Positions 35,274 through 44,888 are shown, numbered from the stretch's first letter. The stretch: DNA of 64,000 bases from Alphaproteobacteria bacterium (GCA_022825235.1 JAJDYI010000050.1:41684-105683), one strand, 5' to 3'. Translations and numbers: made by a program. Notes: generated by a model not told the origin, from the letters alone.

Positions 35274-37377
35274 ACTGCTGCTGGAACTGCGCTCCGAGGA
35301 AATCCCGGCCGGAGCCCAGCGCCCCGCTGCCGAGGTGCTCGGGCGGTCGCTGGGAACTGCGCTGTCCGATGCCGGGCTTCCTCCGGGCGCCATCGATTTC
35401 TGGTCGACGCCGCGGCGGATCACGGTGCGGGTGGCGGGTCTGCCCGAAGTACGTCCGGCGTCGCGCATTGAGCGCCGCGGCCCCCGGGTGGGCGCCCACG
35501 ATACGGCCGTCGACGGATTTTGTCGGGCCAGCGGCGTTGACCGCGATGGCCTCGAAGTCCGGGACCTTCCGAAAGGGCAGTTCTATTTTGCCGTGCGCGA
35601 AGAGCCATCCGTGCCGGCGCAGCGCCTGCTGCAGGACGTGCTGCCGGCCGTGGTGAGCCGGCTGCCCTGGCAGAAATCCATGCGTTGGGGTGACGGCGAG
35701 TTCCGCTGGGTCCGCCCGCTGCGGGGGGTCCTCTGCCTGTTCGGGGGGGAAACGGTGTCCTTCCGTCTCGGCGGGACTGCCGCTGGCGCCGAAACCTCGG
35801 GTCACCCGTTTCACGCGCCGGAGCCGTTCCCCGTCAGCGATTTCGCTGACTACGCAGAGCGGCTCCTGGCAGGCCGTGTGATCCTCGACCCCGGGGCACG
35901 CCGCCAGCGCATTCTCGATGACGGACGGGTCCTTGCCGACCGCGCCGGCTTCACCGTCGCGGCCGACGAGGCCCTCCTGGAGGAACTCGCGGGCCTCACG
36001 GAATGGCCGGTCGTCCACTTGGGCCGCTTCGACGAGTCGTTCCTGCAGCTCCCGGCAGAAGTGCTGACGACGACGATGCGGCGGCATCAGCGCTACCTGC
36101 CGCTCACCCGCAGTGACGGGGCGCCGGCGTCCGCCTTCCTCATGGTGGCCGACGTCGAGGCGAGTGACGGGGGCGCCGCTGTGGTGGCCGGCAACGAGCG
36201 GGTGCTGCAGGCGCGTCTGCAGGATGCGGCGTTCTTTTGGGAGGGGGACCGCAAGACCCCGCTGGCGGACCGGTTGCAGGCACTCGGGGAGGTGGTGTTT
36301 CACGCGAAGCTCGGGTCGATGGCTGACAAGGCCCGGCGTCTCGAAACCTTGGCCGGCCGGCTGTGCCGGGCGCTCGGATGGGACCGGGAAGAGGCGGCCG
36401 GTCAGGCCGCGCGCCTCGCGAAGGCCGATCTCACCACGGACCTGGTCGGCGAGTTTCCTGAGCTTCAGGGAATCGTCGGGGGATATCTTGCGGGCGCCGA
36501 GGACCTCGAGCCGGCGGTGAGCGAGGCGATCTCCGAGCACTACCGTCCGCTCGGCCCGCACGACCGGTGCCCGCGCGCCCCGGTGGCGGCGCTCGTCGCC
36601 CTCGTGGACAAGCTCGACACGTTGGTGGGGTTCTTCTGGAAAGGGGAGCGGCCGAGCGGGTCAGGAGATCCGCTGGCCCTCCGCCGGGCGGCGCTCGGTC
36701 TGATCCGAATCGCCCTCGAGAACGATGTTCGTCTGTCCGTCGATGAGCTGCTTCAACATGCCCTGACCGTGCATGCGAATGGCGGCAGCCGGGAACTCGC
36801 GGAATCGGAATTCGCGGAGGACCGGCAGGATCTTCGGGATTTTCTGAGGGAGCGTCTTCGGGTCCATTTGCGGACGGCTGGCGCGCGTCATGACCATGTC
36901 GCGGCACTGCTGGAAGCCGGTTCCGGCGAATTCCGGGACCTTCCCAGCCTGGCGGAACGCGTATCGCACCTGTCGGAGTTCCTCGCAACGCCCGAAGGAT
37001 CGGCGCTGCAGGCCCTGTACCGGCGTGCCGCAAACATCGTGAAGATCGAATCCCGGAAGGACCGCGCGGCCAAGGACGGTCAGATTGACACCCGGCTGTT
37101 CTCCGAACCGGAGGAGCGCGACCTGCACAGCGCGGTGCAGGTGCGTGGGAAGGAGGCTCTCCGACGCATCCAGGACGACGATTTTCTGGGAGCGCTCGAG
37201 ACCCTGTCGCACCTGCGCGAGCCCATCGACCGGTTCTTCGAGGCGGTGCGCGTGAATGCCGAAGATGCCGGTCTGCGTAGCAACCGCCTCCGGTTGCTGG
37301 CGTCCCTGGAGGACACCATCGCGCAGGCGGCGGACTTTTCGAAACTCGAGGGCAGAGAGACCGCCCGTCATGACTAG
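35266..37377 (+). CDS. glyS: glycine--tRNA ligase beta subunit
   Basis: 703-residue beta subunit that binds tRNA-Gly. It begins [20 protein letters not shown], contains [32 protein letters not shown] and the HD-like region [16 protein letters not shown], and ends with the DALR-type anticodon domain ([20 protein letters not shown]). Normal length. It overlaps glyQ by 8 nt and ppdK by 8 nt (ATGACTAG), so the three are translationally coupled. Confidence 0.97.
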   Translation: MPELLLELRSEEIPAGAQRPAAEVLGRSLGTALSDAGLPPGAIDFWSTPRRITVRVAGLPEVRPASRIERRGPRVGAHDTAVDGFCRASGVDRDGLEVRDLPKGQFYFAVREEPSVPAQRLLQDVLPAVVSRLPWQKSMRWGDGEFRWVRPLRGVLCLFGGETVSFRLGGTAAGAETSGHPFHAPEPFPVSDFADYAERLLAGRVILDPGARRQRILDDGRVLADRAGFTVAADEALLEELAGLTEWPVVHLGRFDESFLQLPAEVLTTTMRRHQRYLPLTRSDGAPASAFLMVADVEASDGGAAVVAGNERVLQARLQDAAFFWEGDRKTPLADRLQALGEVVFHAKLGSMADKARRLETLAGRLCRALGWDREEAAGQAARLAKADLTTDLVGEFPELQGIVGGYLAGAEDLEPAVSEAISEHYRPLGPHDRCPRAPVAALVALVDKLDTLVGFFWKGERPSGSGDPLALRRAALGLIRIALENDVRLSVDELLQHALTVHANGGSRELAESEFAEDRQDLRDFLRERLRVHLRTAGARHDHVAALLEAGSGEFRDLPSLAERVSHLSEFLATPEGSALQALYRRAANIVKIESRKDRAAKDGQIDTRLFSEPEERDLHSAVQVRGKEALRRIQDDDFLGALETLSHLREPIDRFFEAVRVNAEDAGLRSNRLRLLASLEDTIAQAADFSKLEGRETARHD

Positions 37378-40042
37378 AAACGTCTACCGGTTTGGCGGCG
37401 GACGGGCCGACGGACACGCCGACTTGCGCGATCTCCTCGGCGGGAAGGGCGCGAATCTCGCAGAGATGAACGGTCTGGGGCTCCCGGTTCCGCCTGGCTT
37501 CACTATCACCACCGCAGTCTGCAGCCATTGTCAGGCACACGATGGCTCGTACCCCGAGGGGCTGGAGACGGAAGTCGAGCAAGCGCTCGAGGCCGTGGAG
37601 GCGATGACCGACACCGGCTTCGGCGACCCCGTTCGCCCGCTTCTGGTATCGGTGCGTTCGGGGGCTGCGGCGTCAATGCCGGGCATGCTTGATACCGTGC
37701 TGAATCTGGGACTGAACGACGCCACCCGCGATGGACTGGCGGCGTCCAGCGGTGACGCCCGGTTCGCCGCCGACAGCCACCGCCGTTTCATCCAGATGTA
37801 CGGGAATGTCGTGCTTGGCGTCTCGCACCGGATGTTTGAGGACGTTCTCGACGAGGTCAAGTTCGCCAAGGGCGTGGAACTGGACACTGACCTGTCCGCC
37901 GGCGACTGGCTGGCCGTGATTGAACGCTATCGCGCACTGGTTCTGGAGCAGACGGGCGAGTCGTTCCCGGAAGACCCGCGCGCCCAGTTGTGGGGAGCGG
38001 TCGGGGCCGTGTTTCGGAGTTGGGGCAATGCGCGGGCCGTCACCTACCGCGAACTCCACGGGCTCGATCATGCTGGCGGCACGGCGGTGAACGTGCAGGC
38101 GATGGTCTTCGGCAACATGGGCGAGGATTCCTGCACGGGCGTCGCTTTTACCCGGGATCCCTCGACCGGTGAGCCTTCCTACTACGGGGAGTTCCTGCCG
38201 AACGCCCAGGGTGAGGATGTGGTGGCGGGAATCCGGACGCCGAGACCCCTGACCGCTAACGGTGGCGTCGATGCGGAAGCCCCGCCGATGGAGGTGGCGA
38301 TGCCCGCGGTCTACGCCGAGCTCACCGCGGCGTTCACGCGGCTGGAAACGCACTACCGCGACATGCAGGACATCGAGTTCACGGTCCAGAAGGGGAAGCT
38401 CTGGATTCTCCAGACCCGGAACGGCAAGCGCTCCACGAAGGCCGCGCTTCGCATCGCGGTCGATCTGGCGAACCAGGGGGTCATCAGCCGTGAGGAGGCC
38501 ATCCGGCGGATCGAGCCCGAACGGCTGGATCAGCTCCTGCATCCCACGCTCGACCCGGCGGCACATACACGCGTCATCGTCCGCGGTCTGCCCGCCTCGC
38601 CCGGCGCAGCCTCCGGCATTGCGGTTTTCAGCGCCGACGAGGCGGAGCGCCGGGGCAACGCCGGCGAGGACGTTGTCCTTGTGCGCTCGGAGACGAGCCC
38701 GGAGGATATCCACGGCATGCATGCCGCACGGGGCATCCTCACCAACCGGGGCGGGCAGACGAGCCACGCTGCGGTCGTGGCGCGCGGCATGGGTCGTCCG
38801 TGCGTGGTGGGCGCTGGCGAGCTCGTGATCAACCACGACACGCGCACGGCCAAGGCGCTCTCGTGCAGCTTCGCCGAGGGCGATTTGATTACCATCGATG
38901 GCTCCACTGGCGCGGTGATGCTCGGCAAGGTGCCGACGATCGATCCCGAGCTGCCGGATGCCTTTCACGAGCTGATGGGTTGGGCGGACGGCATCCGGAA
39001 GCTCCGGATTCGCGCCAATGCGGAGACGCCCGTCGATGCGGAGACGGCGCGACGGTTCGGTGCCGAGGGGATCGGGTTGTGCCGCACGGAACACATGTTC
39101 TTCGACGGCGAGCGCATCCTCGCCATGCGCCAGATGATCATGGCGGAGAACGCAGAAGAGCGCCGGGCAGCGCTGGCGCGGATCGCCCCGATGCAGCGTC
39201 AGGACTTCGTCGAGCTCTTTCGCATCATGGCGGGCTGGCCGGTGACCATCCGGCTGCTCGACCCGCCACTCCACGAGTTCCTGCCGGCCAACATGGAAGA
39301 GCTTGGCGAGGTTGCGGCCCGGGCTGGACTGGATGCCGAGGCCCTGCGCCGTCGCGCCACGGAACTTGCGGAAGCCAACCCCATGCTGGGCCACCGGGGA
39401 GCCCGCCTCGGGATTTCCTACCCCGAGATCTACGACATGCAGGTCCAGGCGATCTTCGAGGCCCTGCACGCGACCGCGGACGCGCCGGTCGAGCTCGAGA
39501 TCATGTTGCCGCTCGTGTTCAGCCGCGCGGAAGTCAATGTGTTGCGGAGCCGCATCAAGCACGTGGCGGAGGCGGTGACAGCAGCCACCGGATGGACGCC
39601 CAGTTACACAGTCGGGACGATGATCGAGCTGCCGCGGGCGGCCCTCGCTGCCGGGTCAATCGCGGAGAGCGCCGAGTTCTTCAGTTTCGGGACGAACGAT
39701 CTCACCCAGACGACGTTTGGGATCAGCCGGGACGACGCCGGCCGATTCCTCGCCGGGTACCTGGATGCGGGCGTGTTTGCGGTGGATCCATTCGTGTCGC
39801 TCGACGCAGAAGGGGTGGGTGAACTCATTCAGATCGCAGCCGCCCGCGGACGGGCCGTGCGACCGGACCTGAAGCTCGGAATCTGCGGGGAACACGGCGG
39901 TGACCCGGCCTCGGTTGCGCACTGCCACGCCTGGGGCCTCGACTACGTGTCCTGCTCGCCGTACCGAGTGCCGATCGCGCGCCTGGCAGCCGCCCGCGCG
40001 GCGGTCGAGTCCCGTACCGGAACCTCCGACTCTGCAGATTAG
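37370..40042 (+). CDS. ppdK: pyruvate, phosphate dikinase
   Basis: 890 residues, full length. PPDK interconverts pyruvate, ATP and phosphate with PEP, AMP and diphosphate. The N-terminal ATP-grasp domain shows LLGGKGANLAEMNGLGLPVP and VRSGAAASMPGMLDTVLNLG; the phosphohistidine domain carries the catalytic His466 in RGGQTSHAAVVARGMGRPCV; and the C-terminal PEP-binding TIM barrel has GLCRTEHMFFDGERI and ELEIMLPLVFS, with GICGEHGGDP near the end. Coupling behind glyQS is a common alphaproteobacterial arrangement. Confidence 0.97.
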   Translation: MTRNVYRFGGGRADGHADLRDLLGGKGANLAEMNGLGLPVPPGFTITTAVCSHCQAHDGSYPEGLETEVEQALEAVEAMTDTGFGDPVRPLLVSVRSGAAASMPGMLDTVLNLGLNDATRDGLAASSGDARFAADSHRRFIQMYGNVVLGVSHRMFEDVLDEVKFAKGVELDTDLSAGDWLAVIERYRALVLEQTGESFPEDPRAQLWGAVGAVFRSWGNARAVTYRELHGLDHAGGTAVNVQAMVFGNMGEDSCTGVAFTRDPSTGEPSYYGEFLPNAQGEDVVAGIRTPRPLTANGGVDAEAPPMEVAMPAVYAELTAAFTRLETHYRDMQDIEFTVQKGKLWILQTRNGKRSTKAALRIAVDLANQGVISREEAIRRIEPERLDQLLHPTLDPAAHTRVIVRGLPASPGAASGIAVFSADEAERRGNAGEDVVLVRSETSPEDIHGMHAARGILTNRGGQTSHAAVVARGMGRPCVVGAGELVINHDTRTAKALSCSFAEGDLITIDGSTGAVMLGKVPTIDPELPDAFHELMGWADGIRKLRIRANAETPVDAETARRFGAEGIGLCRTEHMFFDGERILAMRQMIMAENAEERRAALARIAPMQRQDFVELFRIMAGWPVTIRLLDPPLHEFLPANMEELGEVAARAGLDAEALRRRATELAEANPMLGHRGARLGISYPEIYDMQVQAIFEALHATADAPVELEIMLPLVFSRAEVNVLRSRIKHVAEAVTAATGWTPSYTVGTMIELPRAALAAGSIAESAEFFSFGTNDLTQTTFGISRDDAGRFLAGYLDAGVFAVDPFVSLDAEGVGELIQIAAARGRAVRPDLKLGICGEHGGDPASVAHCHAWGLDYVSCSPYRVPIARLAAARAAVESRTGTSDSAD

Positions 40043-40235
40043 CCCGGCCCGCGCGGTGAGCGGGCGCCGCGGGAGCTCGGCAATCGAAACAGAAGCAAGG
40101 AGATGGAGGGATATCCTGACACGTGTGTTGCATTTTGTCCTGATACCGGGTTCTTTCTTGGATATGGGTTGTGTGATACCGTCACATGAACCTTCCGTTG
40201 GATAGTTCCGACGGTTCTCGGATGGAGGAAATCAA

Positions 40236-41294
40236 ATGAAACTTCGAGTGTTGGTGCCGATTGCGGCAGCATTCATGTTTGTGGCCTCGGCCCACGCCGG
40301 CAACAATCCGGTTGACGAGAACTGGTGGCCCAGCGAGTTCGGACCTGACGACGAAGCCGGATCCACGAACTGGATCACGCCTGAGAAGCGCATGGCGGCC
40401 GCGATGCTGGTCAAGACCGGCCGGGTGGCCACGCTGGGTATGCCTTACCACAACACCACCCCGTTGTTCCCCGGACGTGTCCTGTCCCTCACGATTCCGG
40501 GCGGCGGTGTTCCCACGCATGATCTGGCTTGGTCAGGTGACGGCTACCGGCAAACGTTCATGGACGAGCTGATGACGGCCAACATCGGGCAGGTCGGCAC
40601 GCAGTTCGACTCCCTGGCCCACCCCATGATCAAGGTCGAGGGGCAGGAAGGCTGGAAGGACGGCAACTACCTCTACAACGGCGCCCGGCTCGAGGACGTC
40701 GGCGGTCCGTACGGCCTTAAGAAGAACGGGACCGAGAACGTCGGGTCCTTCTTCACACGCGGCATCCTGATCGACATGGTGGCGCTGAAGGGCGGGAACC
40801 TGCCGATCGGCTACCCGATCACCATGGACGACTACAACGCGGCGCTGGCTGCGCAGGGCATCGCGGATGCCGGCCAGGGCGACGTCGTGCTTGTCCGGAC
40901 CGGCTGGAACGACATCTGGCGGGACAATCACAACCTTCCCACCGGCGAGGCGCTGGCCAACAACGCGGCCTTCAACGCGGGCGGGCCCGGGATAGCCCCC
41001 GACATCTGCGACCATCTCGCAGGGAAGAAGATCGCGATGCTTGGCGCCGACAACTGGGGCATCGAGCCGTACGACTTCGCCGGTCAAGGCGACTGGCCGA
41101 CGCCGTTCGCCGAGGTGAAGGACTGGGCGTACTGCCACATGAACCTGTCGGTGCGCCGCGGGATCTACCTGTTTGAGAACCTGGATCTCAAACAGTTGGG
41201 TGAGGACCAGGCGTACGAGTTCCTGTTCTCGTGGGCTCCGCTCAAGCTCGTAGGCGCCACCGGCGCACCGGGCAACCCGATCGCCGCCTACTGA
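40236..41294 (+). CDS. secreted cyclase-family (PF04199-like) hydrolase
   Basis: 352 residues with a signal peptide (about 1-21, LVPIAAAFMFVASAHA). The fold is that of the cyclase / kynurenine-formamidase family: MPYHNTTPLFPGR, a metal-site segment, GILIDMVALKGG, and GQGDVVLVRTGW. The usual metal-site pattern HxGTHxD...H reads QVGTQFDSLAH here (Gln119, Gln123, Asp125, His129), so two histidines are replaced. Many exported relatives share a GTQ variant and are uncharacterised. GGAGGAAATCAA precedes the ATG. A hairpin follows the stop. Confidence 0.75.
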   Translation: MKLRVLVPIAAAFMFVASAHAGNNPVDENWWPSEFGPDDEAGSTNWITPEKRMAAAMLVKTGRVATLGMPYHNTTPLFPGRVLSLTIPGGGVPTHDLAWSGDGYRQTFMDELMTANIGQVGTQFDSLAHPMIKVEGQEGWKDGNYLYNGARLEDVGGPYGLKKNGTENVGSFFTRGILIDMVALKGGNLPIGYPITMDDYNAALAAQGIADAGQGDVVLVRTGWNDIWRDNHNLPTGEALANNAAFNAGGPGIAPDICDHLAGKKIAMLGADNWGIEPYDFAGQGDWPTPFAEVKDWAYCHMNLSVRRGIYLFENLDLKQLGEDQAYEFLFSWAPLKLVGATGAPGNPIAAY

Positions 41295-41303
41295 CGAAGC
41301 ACT

Positions 41304-41341
41304 GATGCTGGAGACCGCGATTACCGCCGGTCTCCAGCATC
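41304..41341 (+). terminator. hairpin terminator after the cyclase-family gene
   Basis: A perfect 14-bp stem, GATGCTGGAGACCG / CGGTCTCCAGCATC, with a 10-base loop begins 10 bases after the cyclase stop. There is no long T-run, so termination may be partial or Rho-aided. Confidence 0.7.
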
Positions 41342-41371
41342 ATCTTGGTGCCATTTGGGAAAGGTCGACAG

Positions 41372-41839
41372 ATGAAGCATCGGCGTTGGCTGACTGCGGC
41401 TGTTGGATGCGCGGTGGTGGCGATGACATCGCATGCTGCGCTCGCTCAGCAGGACCAAAGCAATCTCTTTCCGGTGCCGGACGTCGAGGGTGCCATCTCT
41501 TGGCGGTCTCTTGGGCAGGCGGAGGTCCGATTCGAGGGCGACCGCGCGCGCGTAGTGGTCCCCGAGGAAGTGCTGGAGCAGGAGGGGGAGACGGTGAAGG
41601 CGGTCGGTTTTCTATTGCCGCTAAGCACGTCCGGCGATCGTCAGTTCCTGATGGAGACGTCGCCGCACTGCCCGTTCTGCTTGCCGATCACACGGGAAAG
41701 CCTGATCGAACTGACCAGTGACGAGCCCATTGGGTTCTTGCTCCGCGCTGTGGTGGTGGAGGGACTTTTCGACATTGCCGACGACACGGTCGAGGGCTCC
41801 CTGTACCGCATGACGAACGTGGAGCTGCTTGATGAATGA
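41372..41839 (+). CDS. secreted DUF3299-like protein
   Basis: 155 residues. A signal peptide (WLTAAVGCAVVAMTSHAALA) precedes ISWRSLGQAEVRF, AVGFLLPLSTSGDRQFLMET and SPHCPFCLP, a Cys pair that resembles the metal-binding segment of DUF3299 periplasmic proteins. Function unknown; relatives are thought to bind metal. The ATG at 41372 gives the signal peptide directly; the upstream GTG at 41345 is inferior. It overlaps the next gene by 8 nt (ATGAATGA), so the two secreted proteins are probably made together. Confidence 0.6.
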   Translation: MKHRRWLTAAVGCAVVAMTSHAALAQQDQSNLFPVPDVEGAISWRSLGQAEVRFEGDRARVVVPEEVLEQEGETVKAVGFLLPLSTSGDRQFLMETSPHCPFCLPITRESLIELTSDEPIGFLLRAVVVEGLFDIADDTVEGSLYRMTNVELLDE

Positions 41840-42200
41840 CCGGGTTCGTCTCACCTGCCTGTCTGCGTTGATCGCAGCCGGTACGGTTGCAGCAGCCGTT
41901 TTCGGGGCCGCGGCGGCCACGCGCATCGACTGCCCGGGCCAGGTGCTGTACCGGTTCCACTATTCCGACGGCCAGCTTGCGGCAGCCGCGGAGGCCAACT
42001 GGGAATTGAAGATCCGCCGCGGGGAAGGTGAGCGGACGGTCGGGCTGCCGAAGCTGTACGTCCGTCAAGGCGAGTTGGTCTGTGAGTACGAGTTGCCGAA
42101 CGGTGCCTTCGCGCTGGTCAACCGCCCGGCGCCGGACGGCGCGACGTGCACAGCCGGTGCGGACAACTCGCTCTCAATGGCGTATTTCGCCTGCGAGTGA
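41832..42200 (+). CDS. small secreted protein, STY0301-like
   Basis: 122 residues with a signal peptide (LTCLSALIAAGTVAAAVFGA). The mature part starts near RIDCPGQVLYRF and has further cysteines in ELVCEYELP, GATCTAG and MAYFACE, a spacing reminiscent of the STY0301 family of periplasmic proteins of unknown role. Its coupling to the DUF3299-like gene suggests a joint periplasmic function. From 42201 to 42499 I see no further gene. Confidence 0.5.
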   Translation: MNDRVRLTCLSALIAAGTVAAAVFGAAAATRIDCPGQVLYRFHYSDGQLAAAAEANWELKIRRGEGERTVGLPKLYVRQGELVCEYELPNGAFALVNRPAPDGATCTAGADNSLSMAYFACE

Positions 42201-42499
42201 CCTGTGCGGGGTGCCTCAGGCGCGCCGTCTGACAGCCCGGAACCACGGTGGATTGCATGGTCCGCCAATGAGGTCGTGAACACCTGCAGGTACAGAGGTT
42301 TACTGACCGATCCCAGAACTTGTTGAAGCGCACCATGCAATCATGACCGGACGGGTGGGCCGTGCGACGCTGCGCCGGCCGGGCAGGTCGGGCAGCAGAG
42401 GACGGAGGCGCAGGAAAACCGGACCCCGATTGCTCGGATGGCGCGCCGTGACCACATCCGGTGCGCGAGAGCTTCTGCCCGCCGGGAACCGATGGTAGA

Positions 42500-42515
42500 A
42501 TTCACCGAGGTGAAT
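42500..42515. promoter_or_regulatory. palindrome ATTCACC-GA-GGTGAAT
   Basis: Seven-base arms around a two-base centre, 28 bases upstream of the -35 element of the tRNA-Leu promoter candidate. The size and symmetry fit a dimeric repressor or activator site. No regulator gene is adjacent. Confidence 0.45.
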
Positions 42516-42543
42516 CGCGCATCGTTTTCAGATGATTGTCAGG

Positions 42544-42572
42544 TTGACGATGCAGTGGGCATTGCCTAGGTT
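42544..42572 (+). promoter_or_regulatory. candidate promoter of the tRNA-Leu pair
   Basis: TTGACG at 42544-42549, a 17-base spacer and TAGGTT at 42567-42572 lie 11 bases before the first tRNA. Spacing is ideal for sigma-70. The transcript could continue through both tRNAs into the NlpD-like gene. Confidence 0.65.
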
Positions 42573-42583
42573 CGGGCGGGCCT

Positions 42584-42670
42584 GCGGCCGTGGCGGAACT
42601 GGTAGACGCGCAGCGTTGAGGGCGCTGTGGAGGAAACTCCGTGGAGGTTCGAGTCCTCTCGGCCGCACCA
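42584..42670 (+). tRNA. tRNA-Leu(GAG)
   Basis: 87-base class II tRNA with acceptor GCGGCCG/CGGCCGC, anticodon stem CAGCG/CGCTG and loop TTGAGGG (anticodon GAG, reading CUC/CUU), a long variable arm and encoded CCA. Confidence 0.95.
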
Positions 42671-42691
42671 TCGACCGGGTGCGGCGTGCAG

Positions 42692-42778
42692 GCGGCTGTG
42701 GCGGAATTGGCAGACGCGCTGGCTTCAGGTGCCAGTGGGGGCAACCCCGTGGAGGTTCGAGTCCTCTCAGCCGCACCA
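42692..42778 (+). tRNA. tRNA-Leu(CAG)
   Basis: 87-base class II tRNA with acceptor GCGGCTG/CAGCCGC, anticodon stem CTGGC/GCCAG and loop TTCAGGT (anticodon CAG, reading CUG), a long variable arm and encoded CCA. It follows the first tRNA-Leu by 21 bases and closely resembles it, consistent with a duplication. Confidence 0.95.
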
Positions 42779-42801
42779 CGCCGCTGTCAGGCAGGCAGGT
42801 C

Positions 42802-43869
42802 TTGATCGGCCGCGGCATCGTCCTGGGTTTGGCGGCACTGCTGCTTGCGGGTTGCGCCCGGAACGCGCCGCCGGCGCCCCTGGTATCCAGTCAGCCGGAG
42901 ACGGTCGGCCAGGCGGAGCCCCGCGCGGCTCCTGTGGGCGAGGCAGTCGCGGCGCCCGGAACGGTGATCGTCAGGCGCGGCGATACCTATTCCGAGATTG
43001 CCGAAGCCCACGGCGTCTCAACCCGGGCGCTCATCGAGATCAACGGCGCGGAACCCCCTTACACGATCTATCCCGGCGACGTCCTGCGCCTGCCGCCGCC
43101 GCGCACGTACACGGTGGTTAGAGGCGATACGGCGACGAGAATCGCGCGGTGCCACGGTGTCGACCTGTGGTCACTGGTACAGCTGAACAGGCTGAAGCAT
43201 CCCTATCGGCTGTCGGTCGGACAGGAATTGCGTATTCCGCGGCGAATCCGCGCACCGCATTGCCCGGATGAAGGGACGATCCTCGTCGAAGTCGAGATCC
43301 CCGACGACGAGGATCCGGCTCCGGCCGCGGTTCCCGGCGCAGTGGCAGCCGCGCCAGCTGTTCCTGCCGCACCGACCCCGCGCGTCGGTGACGGGACTCC
43401 TTCTGCGGTCGCAGCCCCCGAGCCGGTCGCAACTTCCCAGCCGGTTGCGGCTCCGCGAGTCCCCGCGCCTGCTCCCCAGTCGGCCGGGAGCAGCAAGTTC
43501 CTCTGGCCGGCCGATGGCCGGATCGCCTCGCGCTTCGGCACAAAGTCGGGCGGCCTCAAGAACGATGGCATCAACATTGCGGCGCCGGCGGGATCCCCGG
43601 TGCGCGCCACGGCGGATGGCACCGTGGCGTACGCCGGCAATGAACTGCAGGCCTACGGCAACCTGGTCCTGATCAGGCACGAAGGCGGATGGATGTCGGC
43701 GTACGCGCACAACCAGGAACTCACGGTCGCGCGCGGCGACCGGGTACGCCAGGGACAGATGATCGCGCAGGTGGGCCAGACCGGAAACGTGCCGGGCCCG
43801 CAGGTTCACTTTGAACTACGTACCGGAAAGGGACGGCCGGTCGACCCGCTCAAGCACCTCGGCAAGTAG
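42802..43869 (+). CDS. nlpD: NlpD-like lipoprotein with two LysM and a degenerate LytM domain
   Basis: 355 residues from a TTG start preceded by GCAGG. The lipobox LLAGC places the lipidated Cys at 18. Two LysM peptidoglycan-binding domains follow (VIVRRGDTYSEIAEAHGVST near 55-98; YTVVRGDTATRIARCHGVDL near 103-147), then an Ala/Pro-rich linker and a C-terminal LytM/M23 domain (232-355). The zinc-ligand motif HxGxD reads NDGIN (Asn254, Asn258), so the domain should be inactive and act, like E. coli NlpD, as an activator of cell-wall amidases during division. The next genes are a DUF815 ATPase and yajC, the standard neighbourhood. A longer frame through the tRNAs is not coding. Confidence 0.85.
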   Translation: MIGRGIVLGLAALLLAGCARNAPPAPLVSSQPETVGQAEPRAAPVGEAVAAPGTVIVRRGDTYSEIAEAHGVSTRALIEINGAEPPYTIYPGDVLRLPPPRTYTVVRGDTATRIARCHGVDLWSLVQLNRLKHPYRLSVGQELRIPRRIRAPHCPDEGTILVEVEIPDDEDPAPAAVPGAVAAAPAVPAAPTPRVGDGTPSAVAAPEPVATSQPVAAPRVPAPAPQSAGSSKFLWPADGRIASRFGTKSGGLKNDGINIAAPAGSPVRATADGTVAYAGNELQAYGNLVLIRHEGGWMSAYAHNQELTVARGDRVRQGQMIAQVGQTGNVPGPQVHFELRTGKGRPVDPLKHLGK

Positions 43870-43874
43870 CGGCG

Positions 43875-44735
43875 TCACGGAATCGTGATCTTCAGCTGCC
43901 CGGCCCGGTCCTGGATGAACTGCCAGGCCACCCGACCGGAGCGGGCGCCCCGGGTGACGGACCATTCCAGCGCCGCGGCGCGAAAGGAGTCATCGGTCGG
44001 CAGCCCGTAGTAGTCCGCGTAGGCCGCAACGATCTCCAGATAGTCATTCTGGGAACACGAGTGGAAGCCTAGCCACAGTCCGAACCGGTCGCTCATGGAG
44101 ACTTTTTCCTCGACTGTTTCCGAGGGGCTGATCGAGGTCGAGCGCTCGTTCTCGATCATGGCGCGGGCCATCAGGTGGCGCCGGTTGGAGGTCGCGTAGA
44201 AGAGTGTGTTTGCAGGGCGACCCTCGACGCCGCCCTCCAGCATGGCCTTGAGCGACCGGTAGGAGGCGTCGCCCGCCTCGAAGGACAGGTCGTCGCAAAA
44301 CAGCACGTAGCGTTCGGGCTGCGGCCGCAGCGCCTGGAGCAGCGCGGGCAGCGTCTCGATGTCCTCCCGGGCGATCTCCACCAGCCGCAGCGGTTCGCGG
44401 GTCCGATCGGCATTGACGGAGGCGTGCACCGCCTTCACCAGTGAGCTCTTCCCGGTTCCGCGGGCACCCCACAGCAGCGCATTGTTTGCCGGAAACCCGT
44501 CGGCGAACCGGCGGGTGTTCTCCAGGAGGATGGACCGCACCCGGTCGATCCCGCGGAGCAGTTCCAGCGGGATCCGGTTCACCTCTTGAACGGGCCGCAG
44601 GCAGTGCGCTTTCCCGTCCCAGAGGAAGGCGTCAGCGTCGGTCTCCGGCACCGCTGCTTCAGGAGGCGGCGCCAGCCGCTCGAGGGCGTCGGCGACCCGC
44701 TGGAGGAGCTGCTCCTGAGAAGTTGTCTTGTCCAA
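43875..44735 (-). CDS. DUF815 family AAA ATPase
   Basis: About 286 residues. Walker A is GARGTGKSSLVK and a Walker B-like RYVLFCDDLSF follows; LFYATSNRRHLMARAMIENE and MSDRFGLWLGFHSCSQNDYL are DUF815 hallmarks. The biochemical role is unknown. The start is uncertain: the TTG at 44733-44735 (LDKTTSQEQLLQ) looks natural, but an in-frame TTG at 44834 is also possible. Convergent with the NlpD-like gene and divergent from yajC. Confidence 0.82.
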   Translation of the reverse strand: MDKTTSQEQLLQRVADALERLAPPPEAAVPETDADAFLWDGKAHCLRPVQEVNRIPLELLRGIDRVRSILLENTRRFADGFPANNALLWGARGTGKSSLVKAVHASVNADRTREPLRLVEIAREDIETLPALLQALRPQPERYVLFCDDLSFEAGDASYRSLKAMLEGGVEGRPANTLFYATSNRRHLMARAMIENERSTSISPSETVEEKVSMSDRFGLWLGFHSCSQNDYLEIVAAYADYYGLPTDDSFRAAALEWSVTRGARSGRVAWQFIQDRAGQLKITIP

Positions 44736-44888
44736 TGTGCGTGCCCCGGAAAGCCGGCTTGCGTGGAAATCTGCGGTCCGAAGCGCGCGCGCGGGCGGCA
44801 CCGGGAAACGTCGTCTGAGCAGGTCCAGGGCCAACCCTGGAGCCAGAGCATATCCGAATGCCGCGGCGCCGCTTCGGGCCGTGTACGG

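Noticed and set aside
42532..42801. Open frame running through both tRNA-Leu genes into the NlpD-like gene
   Set aside because: It is created by structured tRNA sequence; the lipoprotein signal begins at the TTG at 42802.
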